Positions 24,101 through 31,281 of a DNA stretch of 31,313 nt are shown here, piece by piece. This DNA is from Choristocarpus tenellus KU-1152. Lineage: Eukaryota > Phaeophyceae. Position numbers and translations under genes: made by a program. The stretch covers positions 1 to 31,313 of the forward strand of contig CAXNAD020000084.1 of assembly GCA_964200185.2 (NCBI GenBank), given 5' to 3'. The notes beneath the pieces are model-generated. The model saw only the letters and a list, made by a program, of their open reading frames with translations, did no database searches and was not told where the DNA came from. Position 1 is the stretch's first letter. Each line of letters opens with the position of its first letter.

Positions 24101-27100
24101 ATCGTACTCGAGTATTATAATAAGGAGGGGCCTGCAGAGGGTAAAGGACACCTTCGATAGCTACCTCCTGAGTCACATCTACAACATTGACAAGACAGGG
24201 CTGTCTTACAAGTTGCTACCAAGCATCTTGCCGATGGTTGCAAGATGAACACTGTGGGGGATGCCAAGGGTAAAAGGATTATGCCTCCGACTACATTGTA
24301 CTATTCCCGCAGGGTCCTATAAGGTGCATTTGTCCCTGGTTGGGAAGGTGGTTGGACCATGAAACTTAGGAAGATGCAACCCCATATGTTTACTTCAGCC
24401 GGTGGAATGCATTGTCCAACCAGTCCACGTTCAAGAATTGGTTTTCTATCGCCTTCCTGGTGCTGCACATGAGGAGGTGACTTCCAACCTTGCTTTAGTT
24501 GTCTTGTTTTACAGAGGGTCCTTGTTCTATACCCTGCCTCCTGACCCTGACCATAGGTGCTGGCTCAAGGAAAACATATTAAATTCTCAAAAGTAAGCTG
24601 AGCTCAAAGCAGAGGGGGGTCGTGGTGTACTTCATGATGCAACAGATCAAAATGTGAGTGAAAGTATCTTAAGAGGGTACAAGTTTTCCCCTGTTTGTCC
24701 ATTTGGGGTTTGACTTCCCACTTTTTTTTTATGACAATTTACCTACTCTGAAATGTTTCAGAGTAGTTAAAAAGTATACGTTATGAAAAGGTGTGCCCGA
24801 ACAAAGATATTGGTACTTCCTAATGAACATGATAGCCAAAATTACATCAAAATCGCAACATTGCATTTTGGCCCCCAAAATGGATGCCGCTCTACCCTCT
24901 AAGATACTTTGACTCTGTCGATCACCTCATAGAACTTCTGCAACAACTGAGTGTAGGCGTCCAACAATGAGAGGATAGCAAGGAGAGTGAGCCTGGCTTA
25001 GTGGAGGCATTGGAAACCTCCAGGTGAGGGCTGGTGAGCTTCCGACCTATAACAGCATAACTAGCTAGTTCAGAAATGGCTACAACTAGAAGTGTAGGAA
25101 GATGTAGTTGAGGGCATGGCAGAGGATGTAAGCGATGACCTACTGCACGTAGCTTATGTTGCAAGTACTGCTAGTAAGGCTGATGAGGAAAGGGGTAAAT
25201 TGTCAGAAGATTAGACCGAGGAACGGAGCCATGGTACAGATGGTGGTGGAGGGGTGAGCCTTCCTCTATCTCCCTTCGTTGAAGTGCTAACCGCATTTTC
25301 TTGATTTGGAGGCGAAAGCTACAAAGAGGGACTGGAATGTGCATGCACATTGCAGCACATATCAAAAATGTAGTTCTGGGGTGCTTTTGCTTCAAAATCT
25401 GCAATGCAAATGGATTTTAGACAACTAGTTCACTGACAGGTGTTCTGGGATGTTCCTGTTATCTGCACCAACAATTTGAACTGCACACATGTAACATTGC
25501 AGGGACACAGCGTCATACCCGAGTTTATAATACAAGTTGTAAACACGTGAGCCACTCCAGTAAATAAAATACTGTTTTCTTAGCCACTACAGGCATTTTT
25601 GGTAAAAGTCCACATCAAGGTGTCTCAGGCCTGAAATAACAACCCATGCCTCAGTGTTGACTTCTCCAAAAAAGACATGTGTTTTTGACTTTGCACAGGC
25701 ATGCCTTAAAATGGTACCTCCACTATGCCATATAAACATTGTCAATATCATTTTCCTTGGTTTTTGTTTGTTTCAAATCAACAACGGATTGGCGTTCTCT
25801 ATTGCCTGTAATTAGGATACGTTACACAAATCACCCTCTCAGTTTCTGAATATGCACTTGCACTTGAAGAAATCAACTCCAATTCGACCAACCAAATCAA
25901 TGATGATTCACAAAATAGAAGGAGTATCGTACACGTAGTTAATCTTGTGCCCATTCCCACTTCCACAATGAATACCAGAACATTGGGGGTTCATTCAAGG
26001 AAGTGCTTTGCCACCTTTTTCAAGTTCTTGCATATATTTGACACGAGGAAGAATCTTGTTCGAAGTCCAATTTAAGCTATCAAATCTGCTGAGCCTTCCG
26101 AGCCTTCAACAATATAGTTTGAGAGGTGAGCTGCATCCAACTAATTGTATCCCATGTTGAACAAAAAATTAAAAAATATATCTTCACGTTGTGCTATATC
26201 CCATTGAATTTAATCTACTAAGAAATAATAGTACTGCATTGTTTTAGGGGTGTGCTCTATCCACCTGACTCTCACAGTCTAATCAAATATGCATTTTAAA
26301 AAGTCCTAGTCTGACCTTGTACCTTGTGAAAGGACAAATACTTGATACTCTGAGGAAAAGTCGTCTTTTTCTTGAGGAAGGATGAACAATGATGCTCTGG
26401 GTATCATATATTTTTCCTTTCTCAAGGAAAAAATTTCTTCACAGACCACCATCAAGTTATGAGCCACACATGACAACCCCCAAAAAACTACAAACTAATA
26501 AGCGTTGACTCAAAGCGTTTGACCTATACGTGCTGCTATACAATGTGACTTCGTACAAATGTTCCAATACGCAGTACCTTTGAGTTTTCATCACTGGCCT
26601 TGAGCACAATTTGCCTCCGGTACTCCATTCTTCGCTTGTCTGCATCCTCCATGCGCTGACGGATGCCCCTTTCTGCACGACTAATCTGCTCCTCCTTGCG
26701 GAACCGGACACCCCTGCGGCAAAAATCGTATGTGGGAGTATTACCGTTGGTGAAAGGATACATGATTTACAGGAAAATATATACAAAATTGATGTATTTG
26801 CTACACAGAATTGTTGATGTTTGCCAATACCCTGTTCTGCAAAGAGAGATCACCAGGAATCTGGGTGCCACCTATGTACATGGAGTCAATGTGTACATGG
26901 AGTCGAAGTATACGAGAGGCAAGCCAGAGTTGGATTCTAAGGATGCTGACAAATATGTGCAAAATTCGGCTTTGTTTTACAACCTCGTAGGATATTTTCT
27001 GAGTTTGGTCGAAAATTTTCAAGCAACAGAGAAACAACTCTCTCAAGTCAAACTTGGCACTTCCATCCATGGATACGGGTGAAATAAAATAGAATGAAAA

Positions 27101-30015
27101 ACTTCCTTAAAATGCAAAACGGTCAAAACTTGGCTACGTCTCATTGACTTTGGCTCATACCATGAAACATTTACGTGATTCACATCTGTCCATCTTCCTG
27201 TGTGTCATCCATGAAAACCATTGCTAGCTCTCATGATTATGTCAACAATTCTTTCAATTATACAGCTACAAATCCTACCCTTATTGAGGTAGGTCCAGGG
27301 CAAGGACGCTCACAGTTGTTTTAACAAACCCGACACCCCACGGATTAGGTGAGCTCTAATTGGCTCTAGCTCATCACTGAGATTGTGTTTCCTCTGTAGG
27401 ATAGGGCATAGGGTATACCTTTAATAGAACTAAGAAAATGTACAAGGTGTCACGGTTGGGGATAGAGTGCAGTAGAAGAAGCAACACCACTCCTTGATGT
27501 TAGGCTTGGTTTATGGAACACGACACAGGGTTGGCAAGACTTGGAAGGGCATGAATTGTGGTCCAGCAAAAGCAGTATTTTTTGTCTGATGAGTATCCTG
27601 TGTCTGCTCACCATGTTGCACCTCATGCGCTCATGTATTGGGCAGCGTCTATTGTATCAATTGTGTGTTTGCGTCAACTATGTGCATCCTTGAATCGAAT
27701 AATCTTCAGTGATCTCTAATTTGTCACTGATAAATAGCGGCCCTCCCTATCATGCATCTGCATGTAACCTCATTCCTCATGTGTTTACTATACAGGTACT
27801 GGCTCTCTATCTTGTACAATGATTGCATCAACTGTGCAAGTCTCCCGCAATAATCACTGACTCTTACACTACTCTAACCAGCTCTATATATCTCTTCCTG
27901 ATCTTCGGTCTCAAGTGTTTGCATAGTGTCATACATCTTGAGTTTTATAAAAAAATCCATCACTGTTCTAAACTTCTACTCTACTCACAAAAAAGTAAAA
28001 GATGTGATAAAAAATGTGACTTCACGTAAACTGCGAGGGCCATGTGCCGCAGAGAGTTCCAGAAAGCACAGAAAAAACAGCATGAAGGCCTTCATGTCGC
28101 CAGTTGCAAGATGCTCAGCACCAAACTTCACAGAACAAAAGAATATGCACCCCATAAATGCGATGCAACTGTCATTAACTCTCTCTCCCTTGCGGATGAA
28201 GGGTGCACCAATTGAGCACAACATGCTTGATTGCCACATCTCTTGCCTCTCTGTCATATGCACACATTAGACTTCAAGGCCTGCCTACTCCTCAAGGGGC
28301 CAATTTATGACCAAAATGTACCTACATGCTTCCCTAGACAGAATGTGGAACGAAAATGTCTGTATTACCTTGTGACTATGGATCTATACATACCAGGCAT
28401 GTGTTTCAATGTAACAATACCAAAATAAAAATCAATGTAACAACAATGACTACTATTGTTATGTTGACAACATATTGAGGGTTAGGATGAGACTTGGGGT
28501 CCATGAGTAACTATTGATTGCAAAAGATGGGTGCTGTACTAGAGTCGCAAAAGAAAAATGCCTACCATGCTTTATCAGGTGCAAAACCCAACCTGCCACC
28601 AAAATTATGAGCACTTTGAAGCATAAAAAAACAATACAACGCAAAAAAAAATAGTTGCACAGTAAACAGAAATAGACCCACAATACCAAGACGCAAGAAT
28701 TGCATGGAGGGACACCCCATAGAGACAGAATACACACAGTGATGCTAAGAAGTAGAGGGACATAAAATGCCATCAATACTACATCTGTACAGGAACACCA
28801 TGTATCTTTTCCGCCTAGTCTTTTCCTTTCACCACTTGTCCTGTGTTCAAAATGCTTGTCGTATTTCTTCTCACCAACCAACAAGAAACCCAATCAAACA
28901 CAAATCGCATGTCTACACCCAAGTATTTGATTTTCCTACAAAAAAATGTTCCGTCTTATCAACTAAACCATTTCACAAATGATGAGCACGACAAGGAACA
29001 GGGATGTTTTCTGCGCAGATATTTATTCGAAAGTCAGATTAGTGCCAGATTTTATGGTCTTGGCAATGCCTTGGTAGGATATACCCGAGATGTGTGAGAG
29101 ACCATGGCAGGGAGGGGTGCTGGGGAGTCAAACTTTGTCAAACTTTGCCAAATACACTCAATCCAACTACACTCAATCCAACCACTAATGACATGTGTCC
29201 GCTTCGATGCCCATCACTACTGAACCTTCAAGTCAACTAGCACAAGATCTGTTTCCAATCTCCAATATATCTCCCATGCCCTTCTGTTCTGTTTGGAAAA
29301 GAAACTATATATTCCACTTTTGAGTCTTTAACAGCACCGATAATGATAACCACAATTACAAACTTTCAATGCCAGGGGAGAAAATTCTGGATACACAGTA
29401 CAATAGTTCTGATTCACACCCAGTCCTTTTCATTACATAGGTTTCAGGGTGAATGCTCCTGACGATTGTAACAATCGTAACATCTCCAGAGACCGTAAGA
29501 AACATCCTGTGCAAACACTCTGAGGTAAACCGACACTTTAGCAGGGCACCATAACATCAGAGGTTGGAGAAGCGTAGACACAGCAGGCATAAATAAAACT
29601 ATATCATAGTGGACTGCACACAGAACATCATACGTTCCACACAATAAAACTATATCATAGTAGACTGCACACAGAACATCATATGTTCCACACAATACAA
29701 AACTATATCAGTGCGAGGGACCCCCTCAATACAGCATAAATAATAAATAATAATATACTCAGCGCACTTCATTTCAATAGTTCCAGGTCATAAATAAAAA
29801 ATAAAAAAAATGAGGCAAATATCAGAGTGGGGCTAACAAAGTGGGGATGAAGAAATAATTGCAACAACAGCAAAAAATACAGAAGAATTAAGAAAAAGCG
29901 CAACACAAAGGTGAAACACTGATCAAGTCACCTGGCCCTCTCCTCCTTGAGCTTGAGCTTCTTCACCATGCCATTTGCCAGCTGGGCACGGTTTAGCTCT
30001 GCAACGAGTTGCCGC
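6064..30015 (-). CDS. SCAPER: SCAPER homologue, 14 exons located, N-terminus outside the window
   Basis: This entry covers the whole spliced gene; single exons follow. In animals SCAPER is a cytoplasmic, ER-associated protein that binds cyclin A. It also acts as the adaptor that brings the CCR4-NOT deadenylase to ribosomes making tubulin, together with TTC5. Plants carry homologues. Evidence seen here, in order: an Arg/Glu/Lys coiled coil across five exons including VDEVLFMNKL; a basic GRVKKKRAKKVRERLK stretch; a long low-complexity region; alpha-helical repeats; LLGYFALGSTRNQEVLQWG; YFSEQPYQEVLFPTLI; and RRFPLNLWEEAARQFG just before the stop. Exon phases match at almost all junctions. The recovered coding length is roughly 1,480 codons. 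Missing parts are the N-terminus (beyond 30015) and about 100 residues expected between 13041 and 10222. The F-to-G junction is also ambiguous. The family assignment rests on remembered conservation, not on a search. Confidence 0.87.
6430..6526 (-). CDS. SCAPER: SCAPER-like gene, penultimate exon (GC donor)
   Basis: The acceptor is ctacttcttgcag before GGAAGTTC. The first G completes a codon with the AG left by exon 8567-8644 (AGG, Arg), so the phases agree. The frame reads EVLENDLAAELLATYLHRHL, then ends at ...GVKQ. It matches the position where family members have a helix beginning about NxxxLExExxxxLLxxxL. The best donor is AAACAG followed by gcaagc, a GC donor in phase 0, which fits the next exon. 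Reading through instead would end the protein five residues later at TAG. A GT at 6442-6441 (GGA before gtcaaa) would also keep phase but is a poorer donor. Confidence 0.85.
6527..8566 (-). other. intron with a MITE (7154-7409) and a cryptic exon-like frame (6551-6736)
   Basis: About 2 kb separates two phase-2 exons. It holds the first copy of the 260 bp inverted-repeat element. It also holds an open minus-strand frame of about 60 codons at 6551-6736, preceded by actgtgcagttcag; its phase does not fit the flanking exons. The rest is AT-rich with no further coding signal. Confidence 0.7.
7154..7409 (+). mobile_element. MITE-like element, copy 1
   Basis: It starts with gaagcaaagtatcttacagg and ends with cctctaagatactttcactc, which are inverted repeats of each other (about 22 bp, core GTATCTTAnAGGGTA). 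The interior shares blocks with the copies at 23774-24034 and 24655-24916: gcgattttgat, a ggacacacctttcata-like block, and ggacaaacagggcaaaact. A central segment near 7302-7325 can fold (ctcctaaa against tttggag). Flanking tttt on both sides could be a target-site duplication. The size, terminal repeats and lack of coding capacity fit a non-autonomous DNA transposon. Confidence 0.75.
8567..8644 (-). CDS. SCAPER: SCAPER-like gene exon, YFSEQPYQEVLFPTLI
   Basis: The acceptor is ttgttgctgtgcag before GTACTTCTC and the donor is AACAG before gtgagg. The exon is 78 bases and phase 2 at both ends, matching its neighbours. The frame YFSEQPYQEVLFPTLISICF continues a block that is strongly conserved in SCAPER proteins (YFSDPxLxxVLFPxLIAACYxN). 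The last codon pieces join to give IRN-R-EVLEN. A longer open frame on the same strand at 8598-8882 overlaps it but has the wrong phase. Confidence 0.9.
8645..9284 (-). other. intron between the LPF and YFS exons
   Basis: It runs from gttact at 9284 to the acceptor at 8645. A frame at 8777-8880 (HELFSLVLTLYRL...) resembles an exon at first sight. It is phase 0 where phase 2 is needed, and the true continuation is at 8567-8644. I see no mobile element here. Confidence 0.7.
9285..9472 (-). CDS. SCAPER: SCAPER-like gene exon, LLGYFAL block
   Basis: The acceptor is ccatcattttcag before GAGGTGCTG (phase 0) and the donor is CTTCAG before gttact (phase 2). The 62-codon exon carries LLGYFALGSTRNQEVLQWGH followed by SPTLLVQLCNLPF. 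Plant homologues have LLGYFALxxPxNQAVLRWGxSPTILxxxCxLPF at this place and animal SCAPER a diverged GYFTVNHPxNQ version. This was the clearest single match in the window and fixed the family identity. The first ~20 residues (GCGSKSSKGLSEG) look like a lineage-specific loop. Confidence 0.92.
9473..10132 (-). other. intron between 10133 and 9472
   Basis: The donor is TTACAG before gtatta at 10132. The minus frame stays open from 9640 into the next exon, so retention of the last part of this intron would not break the frame at once. No repeat family member was recognised. Confidence 0.55.
10133..10222 (-). CDS. SCAPER: SCAPER-like gene exon, EALSREGVRSEFTYL
   Basis: The acceptor is gattgacttcaaacag before GAAGCTC and the donor is TTACAG before gtatta. 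The exon is exactly 30 codons, phase 0 at both ends, and joins in frame to the LLGYFAL exon. EALSREGVRSEFTYLCDRLL corresponds to the family helix that in animals reads (V)GAEGLSLAFRHMASSLL and in plants ...RPDLKxEFFHLMxFLL. An alternative donor 13 bases earlier (CACAG before gttatc) would break the phase. Confidence 0.82.
11099..11160. repeat. 26 bp tandem repeat, about 2.4 copies
   Basis: The unit gcattgaagtttttttaaga plus atctga occurs at 11099 and 11125, and a third partial copy starts at 11151. The first two units are identical, so the duplication is recent. Confidence 0.9.
11440..11690 (-). pseudogene. decayed lysine-rich coding remnant
   Basis: The minus strand reads as charged peptide pieces in shifting frames: KTNVGKQPNVQKGKKSVV, then MNLKLKTAEEDKESKLREE, then IEKDVEENDEEQEKDVLQVV. 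Stops and frame changes separate them. The composition looks like former coding sequence, perhaps a nucleic-acid-binding or gag-like protein. I recognise no family, and it may be chance. Confidence 0.25.
13041..13200 (-). CDS. SCAPER: SCAPER-like gene exon, helical repeat region
   Basis: The acceptor is tttcttgtttcag before AATCCCTC (first base completes a codon) and the donor is GTGCAG before gttggt (phase 0). The second half, LLDLAAVVVHAVNQAAVMNL followed by SLVQ, lines up with animal SCAPER DLISYVVNMGLxxKLxxxFLSVQ. The first half (PQNRIHIGGDQGRGGGERD) is a glycine- and charge-rich linker. The incoming phase fits exon 14363-14896 when that exon is spliced rather than stopped. Confidence 0.8.
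13201..14362 (-). other. intron between 14363 and 13200
   Basis: It begins gtgagc directly after GGAGGAAT. If it is retained, the reading frame meets TGA at once (codons ATG TGA). I see no mobile element or second gene. Open frames on both strands are short and AT-rich. Confidence 0.65.
14363..14896 (-). CDS. SCAPER: SCAPER-like gene exon, alpha-helical repeats
   Basis: The acceptor is ttgttgagaccag before GATTCAAG and the donor is GGAAT before gtgagc. The length of 534 fits 1 + 177 codons + 2, matching the phases on both sides. The frame begins IQEEYIRYILAKGILLHLSK and has further hydrophobic helices (GLVGHVVGLIDAMASF, TVTVNFALANAVADG, VLSEAVSFLAALSM). This is like the ARM/HEAT-type C-terminal half of SCAPER, where animals have ...GLTTGLLKVSAVVLG.... 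A GPSYPRGKGR loop and a cysteine-containing acidic stretch separate the helices. Confidence 0.85.
15132..17581 (-). CDS. SCAPER: SCAPER-like gene, giant exon with low-complexity insertion
   Basis: The donor is GTTAG before gtgagg. The acceptor is less sure: aatgaatcacag before GCAAACC (17581, phase 0) is preferred, and a later AG near 17510 is possible. An in-frame TAA just above 17590 bounds the exon. About 816 codons. Near the N-terminus is a Lys/Gly-rich patch (KKRNAGKGGGKCSGKKNKG), then KGRVKKKRAKKVRERLKELC, which resembles the conserved KxxKKI(R/K)xRL segment of the family. The middle (about residues 250-620) is Ser/Gly/Gln/Glu-rich with no predicted fold. The last ~180 residues return to helices (ARLPVLAMDVLQHVAKDPQS, LLDCVAQVLEGMTKL, LLESLLGLPREKEELV). 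Most of the exon looks like a lineage-specific disordered insertion. Confidence 0.85.
17582..18845 (-). other. intron before the giant exon
   Basis: About 1.3 kb. A minus-strand frame at 18083-18274 (SDLNFVCDVARFEVGNEAD...) has acceptor- and donor-like borders, but I could not fit its phase to the neighbours. No mobile element was recognised. Confidence 0.5.
18846..19094 (-). CDS. SCAPER: SCAPER-like gene exon with a polyhistidine tract
   Basis: The acceptor is ttatgcaacag before GCTATTC, phase 0, continuing from ...ARERRE. The frame reads AILRMADPQGLGQGHKKNRK, then SKERN, six histidines, KNSIHDKEEVEAL and a short acidic tail. The end is ambiguous: GAGTTG before gttggg (18846, phase 0) fits the preferred start of the giant exon, while GACAG before gtggaa (18865, phase 2) is an alternative. 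Animal SCAPER has a C2H2-type zinc finger soon after its coiled coil. I see no such finger here, only single His- and Cys-containing pieces. Confidence 0.72.
18978..18995 (-). repeat. (CAC)6 trinucleotide run coding for histidine
   Basis: Six GTG units on the plus strand read as six CAC codons on the minus strand, inside the exon, in the context N-HHHHHH-K. Confidence 0.9.
19831..19965 (-). CDS. SCAPER: SCAPER-like gene exon, coiled coil part 5
   Basis: The acceptor is caaatgaggccag before GCAGCTGC and the donor is AGAGAG before gtgaga. The exon is 45 codons in phase 0 at both ends. The frame AAAQRWESLQKRLEAVQLRR continues RERDKETMRRMQVAHRHDQA-RERRE. Its alternating Arg/Glu pattern is typical of the long single helix or coiled coil in SCAPER's middle. 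Confidence 0.85.
20976..21078 (-). CDS. SCAPER: SCAPER-like gene exon, coiled coil part 4
   Basis: The acceptor is cacttgaggcag before GGAACGAAG, with the first base completing Arg from the previous exon. The frame reads ERRQQLLAGISDKQKKRTKD, then KAKQMSERRLEAEE. The donor GAAGAG before gtggaa keeps phase with the next exon, although gtggaa is a weak donor. Another GT five bases later (TG before gtttag) breaks the phase. Confidence 0.82.
21660..21760 (-). CDS. SCAPER: SCAPER-like gene exon, VDEVLFMNKL signature
   Basis: The acceptor is accactgcacaaag before GTGGACG (phase 0) and the donor is GGACG before gtgggt (phase 2). The frame VDEVLFMNKLTVEDLKITLQ, then MRLVEVDRKIQSG, aligns with the most conserved coiled-coil segment of SCAPER. 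There animals have KVNEIxFINTLEAQNKRxDxxxK and plants KVNEVRFITSLNEENKK. The lysine before it comes from the previous exon. Confidence 0.88.
21875..21890. repeat. (GT)8 microsatellite
   Basis: Sixteen bases of uninterrupted GT within the large intron. Confidence 0.9.
23774..24034 (+). mobile_element. 260 bp inverted-repeat element, copy 2 (left arm)
   Basis: It begins gactcaaagaatttaagagg and ends cctaccttcttaaatgctctgactc, which are imperfect inverted repeats. Interior blocks (gcgattttgat, ccagacacacctttcata, ggacaaacagggaaaaact) match copy 1 in the same orientation. A central self-complementary segment, ctgtgttcacacag, sits at the same place as the hairpins in the other copies. It lies 5' of the transposase remnant. 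Confidence 0.72.
24133..24460 (+). pseudogene. pogo/Tigger-like (DDE_1) transposase remnant
   Basis: The plus-strand frame near 24150-24220 reads VKDTFDSYLLSHIYNIDKTG followed by LSYKLLPS. This is the pogo/Jerky/CENP-B-type catalytic block (Y-N-x-D-E-T-G-L-x-x-x-x-L-P), in which the aspartate is the first catalytic residue. The usual DET is DKT here. A frame change follows, then KHLADGCKMNTVGDAKGKR, the TLAxxG...GxKxxK segment. In yet another frame around 24390-24460 comes FSRWNALSNQSTFKNWF, like the Y-x-x-x-x-N-A-W-M...F-x-x-W segment. Stops and shifts make it a pseudogene. It is framed by copies 2 and 3 in inverted orientation. Confidence 0.65.
24655..24916 (-). mobile_element. 260 bp inverted-repeat element, copy 3 (right arm, inverted)
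   Basis: It begins gagtgaaagtatcttaagag and ends taccctctaagatactttgactct. Its reverse complement matches copies 1 and 2 through the interior (gcgattttgat, gggcacaccttttcata, and a ggacaaacagggg-like block). It has a near-perfect 11 bp hairpin in the middle, ctactctgaaa-tg-tttcagagtag at 24743-24766. Being inverted relative to copy 2, it could be the right terminal arm of one larger element or a second, independent MITE. Confidence 0.72.
26578..26713 (-). CDS. SCAPER: SCAPER-like gene exon, coiled coil part 2
   Basis: The acceptor is cgatttttgccgcag before GGGTGTCC, with the first base completing Arg. The donor is CAAAG before gtactg, phase 0. The 45-codon frame GVRFRKEEQISRAERGIRQR, then MEDADKRRMEYRRQIV-LKASDENSK, leads straight into VDEVLF in the next exon. 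Animal SCAPER has ...AEEEAKVNEI at the same place, so no residues seem to be missing between these two exons. Confidence 0.88.
26820..27200 (+). repeat. dispersed repeat family R2, copy 2
   Basis: It matches the reverse strand of about 4740-5130: ggagtcgaagtatacgagag, ttctaaggatgctgacaaat, and further on cttaaaatgcaaaacggtca. The plus frame contains LDSKDADKYVQNSALFYNLV and is open for about 90 codons, but it is not obviously a known protein. The copies are inverted relative to each other and 22 kb apart. Confidence 0.6.
29595..29711. repeat. 51 bp tandem repeat, about 2.3 copies
   Basis: The unit starts aaaactatatcatagt and ends acgttccacacaat. It repeats at 29595 and 29646 with two visible differences, and a third copy breaks off after about 14 bases. 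It is inside the intron between the exons at 29932 and 26713. Confidence 0.9.
29932..30015 (-). CDS. SCAPER: SCAPER-like gene exon, first secure exon in window
   Basis: The acceptor is gtttctccttgcccag before GCGGCAAC, with a good pyrimidine tract. The donor is GGCCAG before gtgact. The frame is 1 + 27 codons + 2: RQLVAELNRAQLANGMVKKL then KLKEERA, with AG completed by G to Arg in the next exon. Charged, heptad-like composition marks it as part of the coiled coil. The preceding exon must end in phase 2. Confidence 0.83.
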
Positions 30016-30271
30016 CTGGGCAAGGAGAAACACAAGGACTCGTATATTCAGAAAAAGGGCCATATCAACATGCTCTTGATTGGTTGGTATGAAACTCTGC
30101 AAGGACAGAGCTATGGAGTACACCCTTAGGCCAGCATTTTGACAATTTGTGCCAGTTTGATCCGCTTGCGAGTATTTGAATTACATACGGGATTTTTTTT
30201 TTTTTACAGTAAGTAGTATCAGTAAATAGTATCCGTATAATATGGTGAATACAAAGTGGATGTGTGCCCTA

Positions 30272-30298
30272 CCTTGATTTTGCTCCTTTCCACAAACT
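30272..30298 (-). CDS. SCAPER: possible small upstream exon of the same gene
   Basis: tgcttttgatag precedes 27 bases, GAGTTTGTGGAAAGGAGCAA plus AATCAAG, followed by gtaggg. To fit the next exon it would have to be read as SLWKGAKSR (phase 2). The more attractive reading EFVERSKIK has the wrong phase. Splice borders are reasonable, but there is no independent support. Confidence 0.3.
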
Positions 30299-31140
30299 CC
30301 TATCAAAAGCACCAAATCAACACAAGACTCAAATTCACCAAACCCAGCATATCAAGTGAGTTTATGTTTTGTTACAGCTGTCAGAAACACAAGTAGTGAC
30401 TTGTAATATCAACTTCATATTACAACTGTAGACACAAAGGTGCAGAGATCTCAGGTAAAAGGAAAGCACAGGTGTTTGCACCAATATTCTTCATTCACTG
30501 CTATATTCGCCTGGACTGGAGAGATCAGGAGCGTTCCAAACAAATTTCGTATCCATGATCCCCAAATACCTTATGAAGAAGTGGGTATGAAGGAGAACGC
30601 ACTTTCTCACTCCCAACTCTTTTGTGGGTTTGATCATTGAGCTTTCTACGGTTGAGAACTCAAGTCAGAACATATACAGTGTATTTCATGTGAGGGTCAA
30701 AGGAGAGAAACATGCGGAAAAAAAAATTCTTTGCTGCCCACCAAAACATTCTGTGACCTACACAGGATTACTGCAGGGCAAGGTGCTCGGCGCAAAATAA
30801 TTTTTGTTTCTTCCCACCAATAAAAAAACAATTACCTTGCCATTACCAAACTGGAATATTTAGAAAATATATATTAATACCGTAAGACTTGGCTCTTTTC
30901 AAACAGTAGGCACTATATGAACAATTATACTGCAAGCATTCAACACTTGGAATAAGTGTTTTTCAAATTATTTTATTTTTATTGTTACCAACAGAGTACC
31001 TGTCGGCATTTCTTTCCACCCTTGTATCTCTTCAGTTGTTAAACCGTATCAAGTCCTCACTACACAACCAAAATCTTGCGCTGGGGACTATTTTATTTTA
31101 ACTATTTTATTTGGTCCTGGGGTCCCGGGTCAAAGAATCT
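30299..31140. other. upstream intronic or flanking sequence, nothing firm
   Basis: The rest of the gene's 5' part must lie here or beyond the window. One weak exon-like piece is on the minus strand near 31001-31030 (AGATACAAGGGTGGAAAGAA, then a gtactc donor). Its acceptor is poor. No promoter or start codon was recognised. Confidence 0.4.
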
Positions 31141-31268
31141 GGGGGGGGGGATGTTGGCGTCCGTTTTTCACCCTTTTTTCGATTTTCACGTTTTTGGTGT
31201 GATTTGCTCGCACGTGTCGGATTTGAAATGCCAGCAAAAAAAATACTTAATTGACCGAAACGGACGCC
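31141..31268. repeat. short inverted repeat next to G and C runs
   Basis: The arms ggcgtccgttt (31156-31166) and aaacggacgcc (31258-31268) are perfect inverted copies about 90 bases apart. A run of ten G lies outside the left arm and seven C inside and outside the right arm. This could be a fold-back element or the termini of a small DNA transposon. Confidence 0.6.
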
Positions 31269-31281
31269 CCCCCGTAAATCA

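Larger units (their letters stand above)
21761..26577 (-). other. 4.8 kb intron carrying a pogo-like element
   Basis: This is the longest intron, or it includes an intron-exon region I could not resolve, though the flanking phases (0/0) and the protein alignment need no exon here. It contains the inverted element pair at 23774-24916 and a (GT)8 run at 21875-21890. It also has several short open frames on both strands (e.g. 22951-23190 plus, 24922-25404 minus) that look like transposon or chance frames. Confidence 0.65.
26714..29931 (-). other. 3.2 kb intron
   Basis: It contains repeat R2 copy 2 (26820-27200) and the 51 bp tandem repeat (29595-29711). Small tandem duplications also sit near 29128-29185 (caaactttg twice, tacactcaatccaac twice). 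No other coding exon was recognised. The 144-codon minus frame at 28459-28893 is Cys/Phe/Leu-rich and motif-free. Confidence 0.6.

Noticed and set aside
28459-28893. A 144-codon minus frame rich in Cys, Leu and Phe
   Set aside because: It lies within the intron between two phase-matched exons. It looks like translated AT-rich repeat with hydrophobic bias and no conserved motif.
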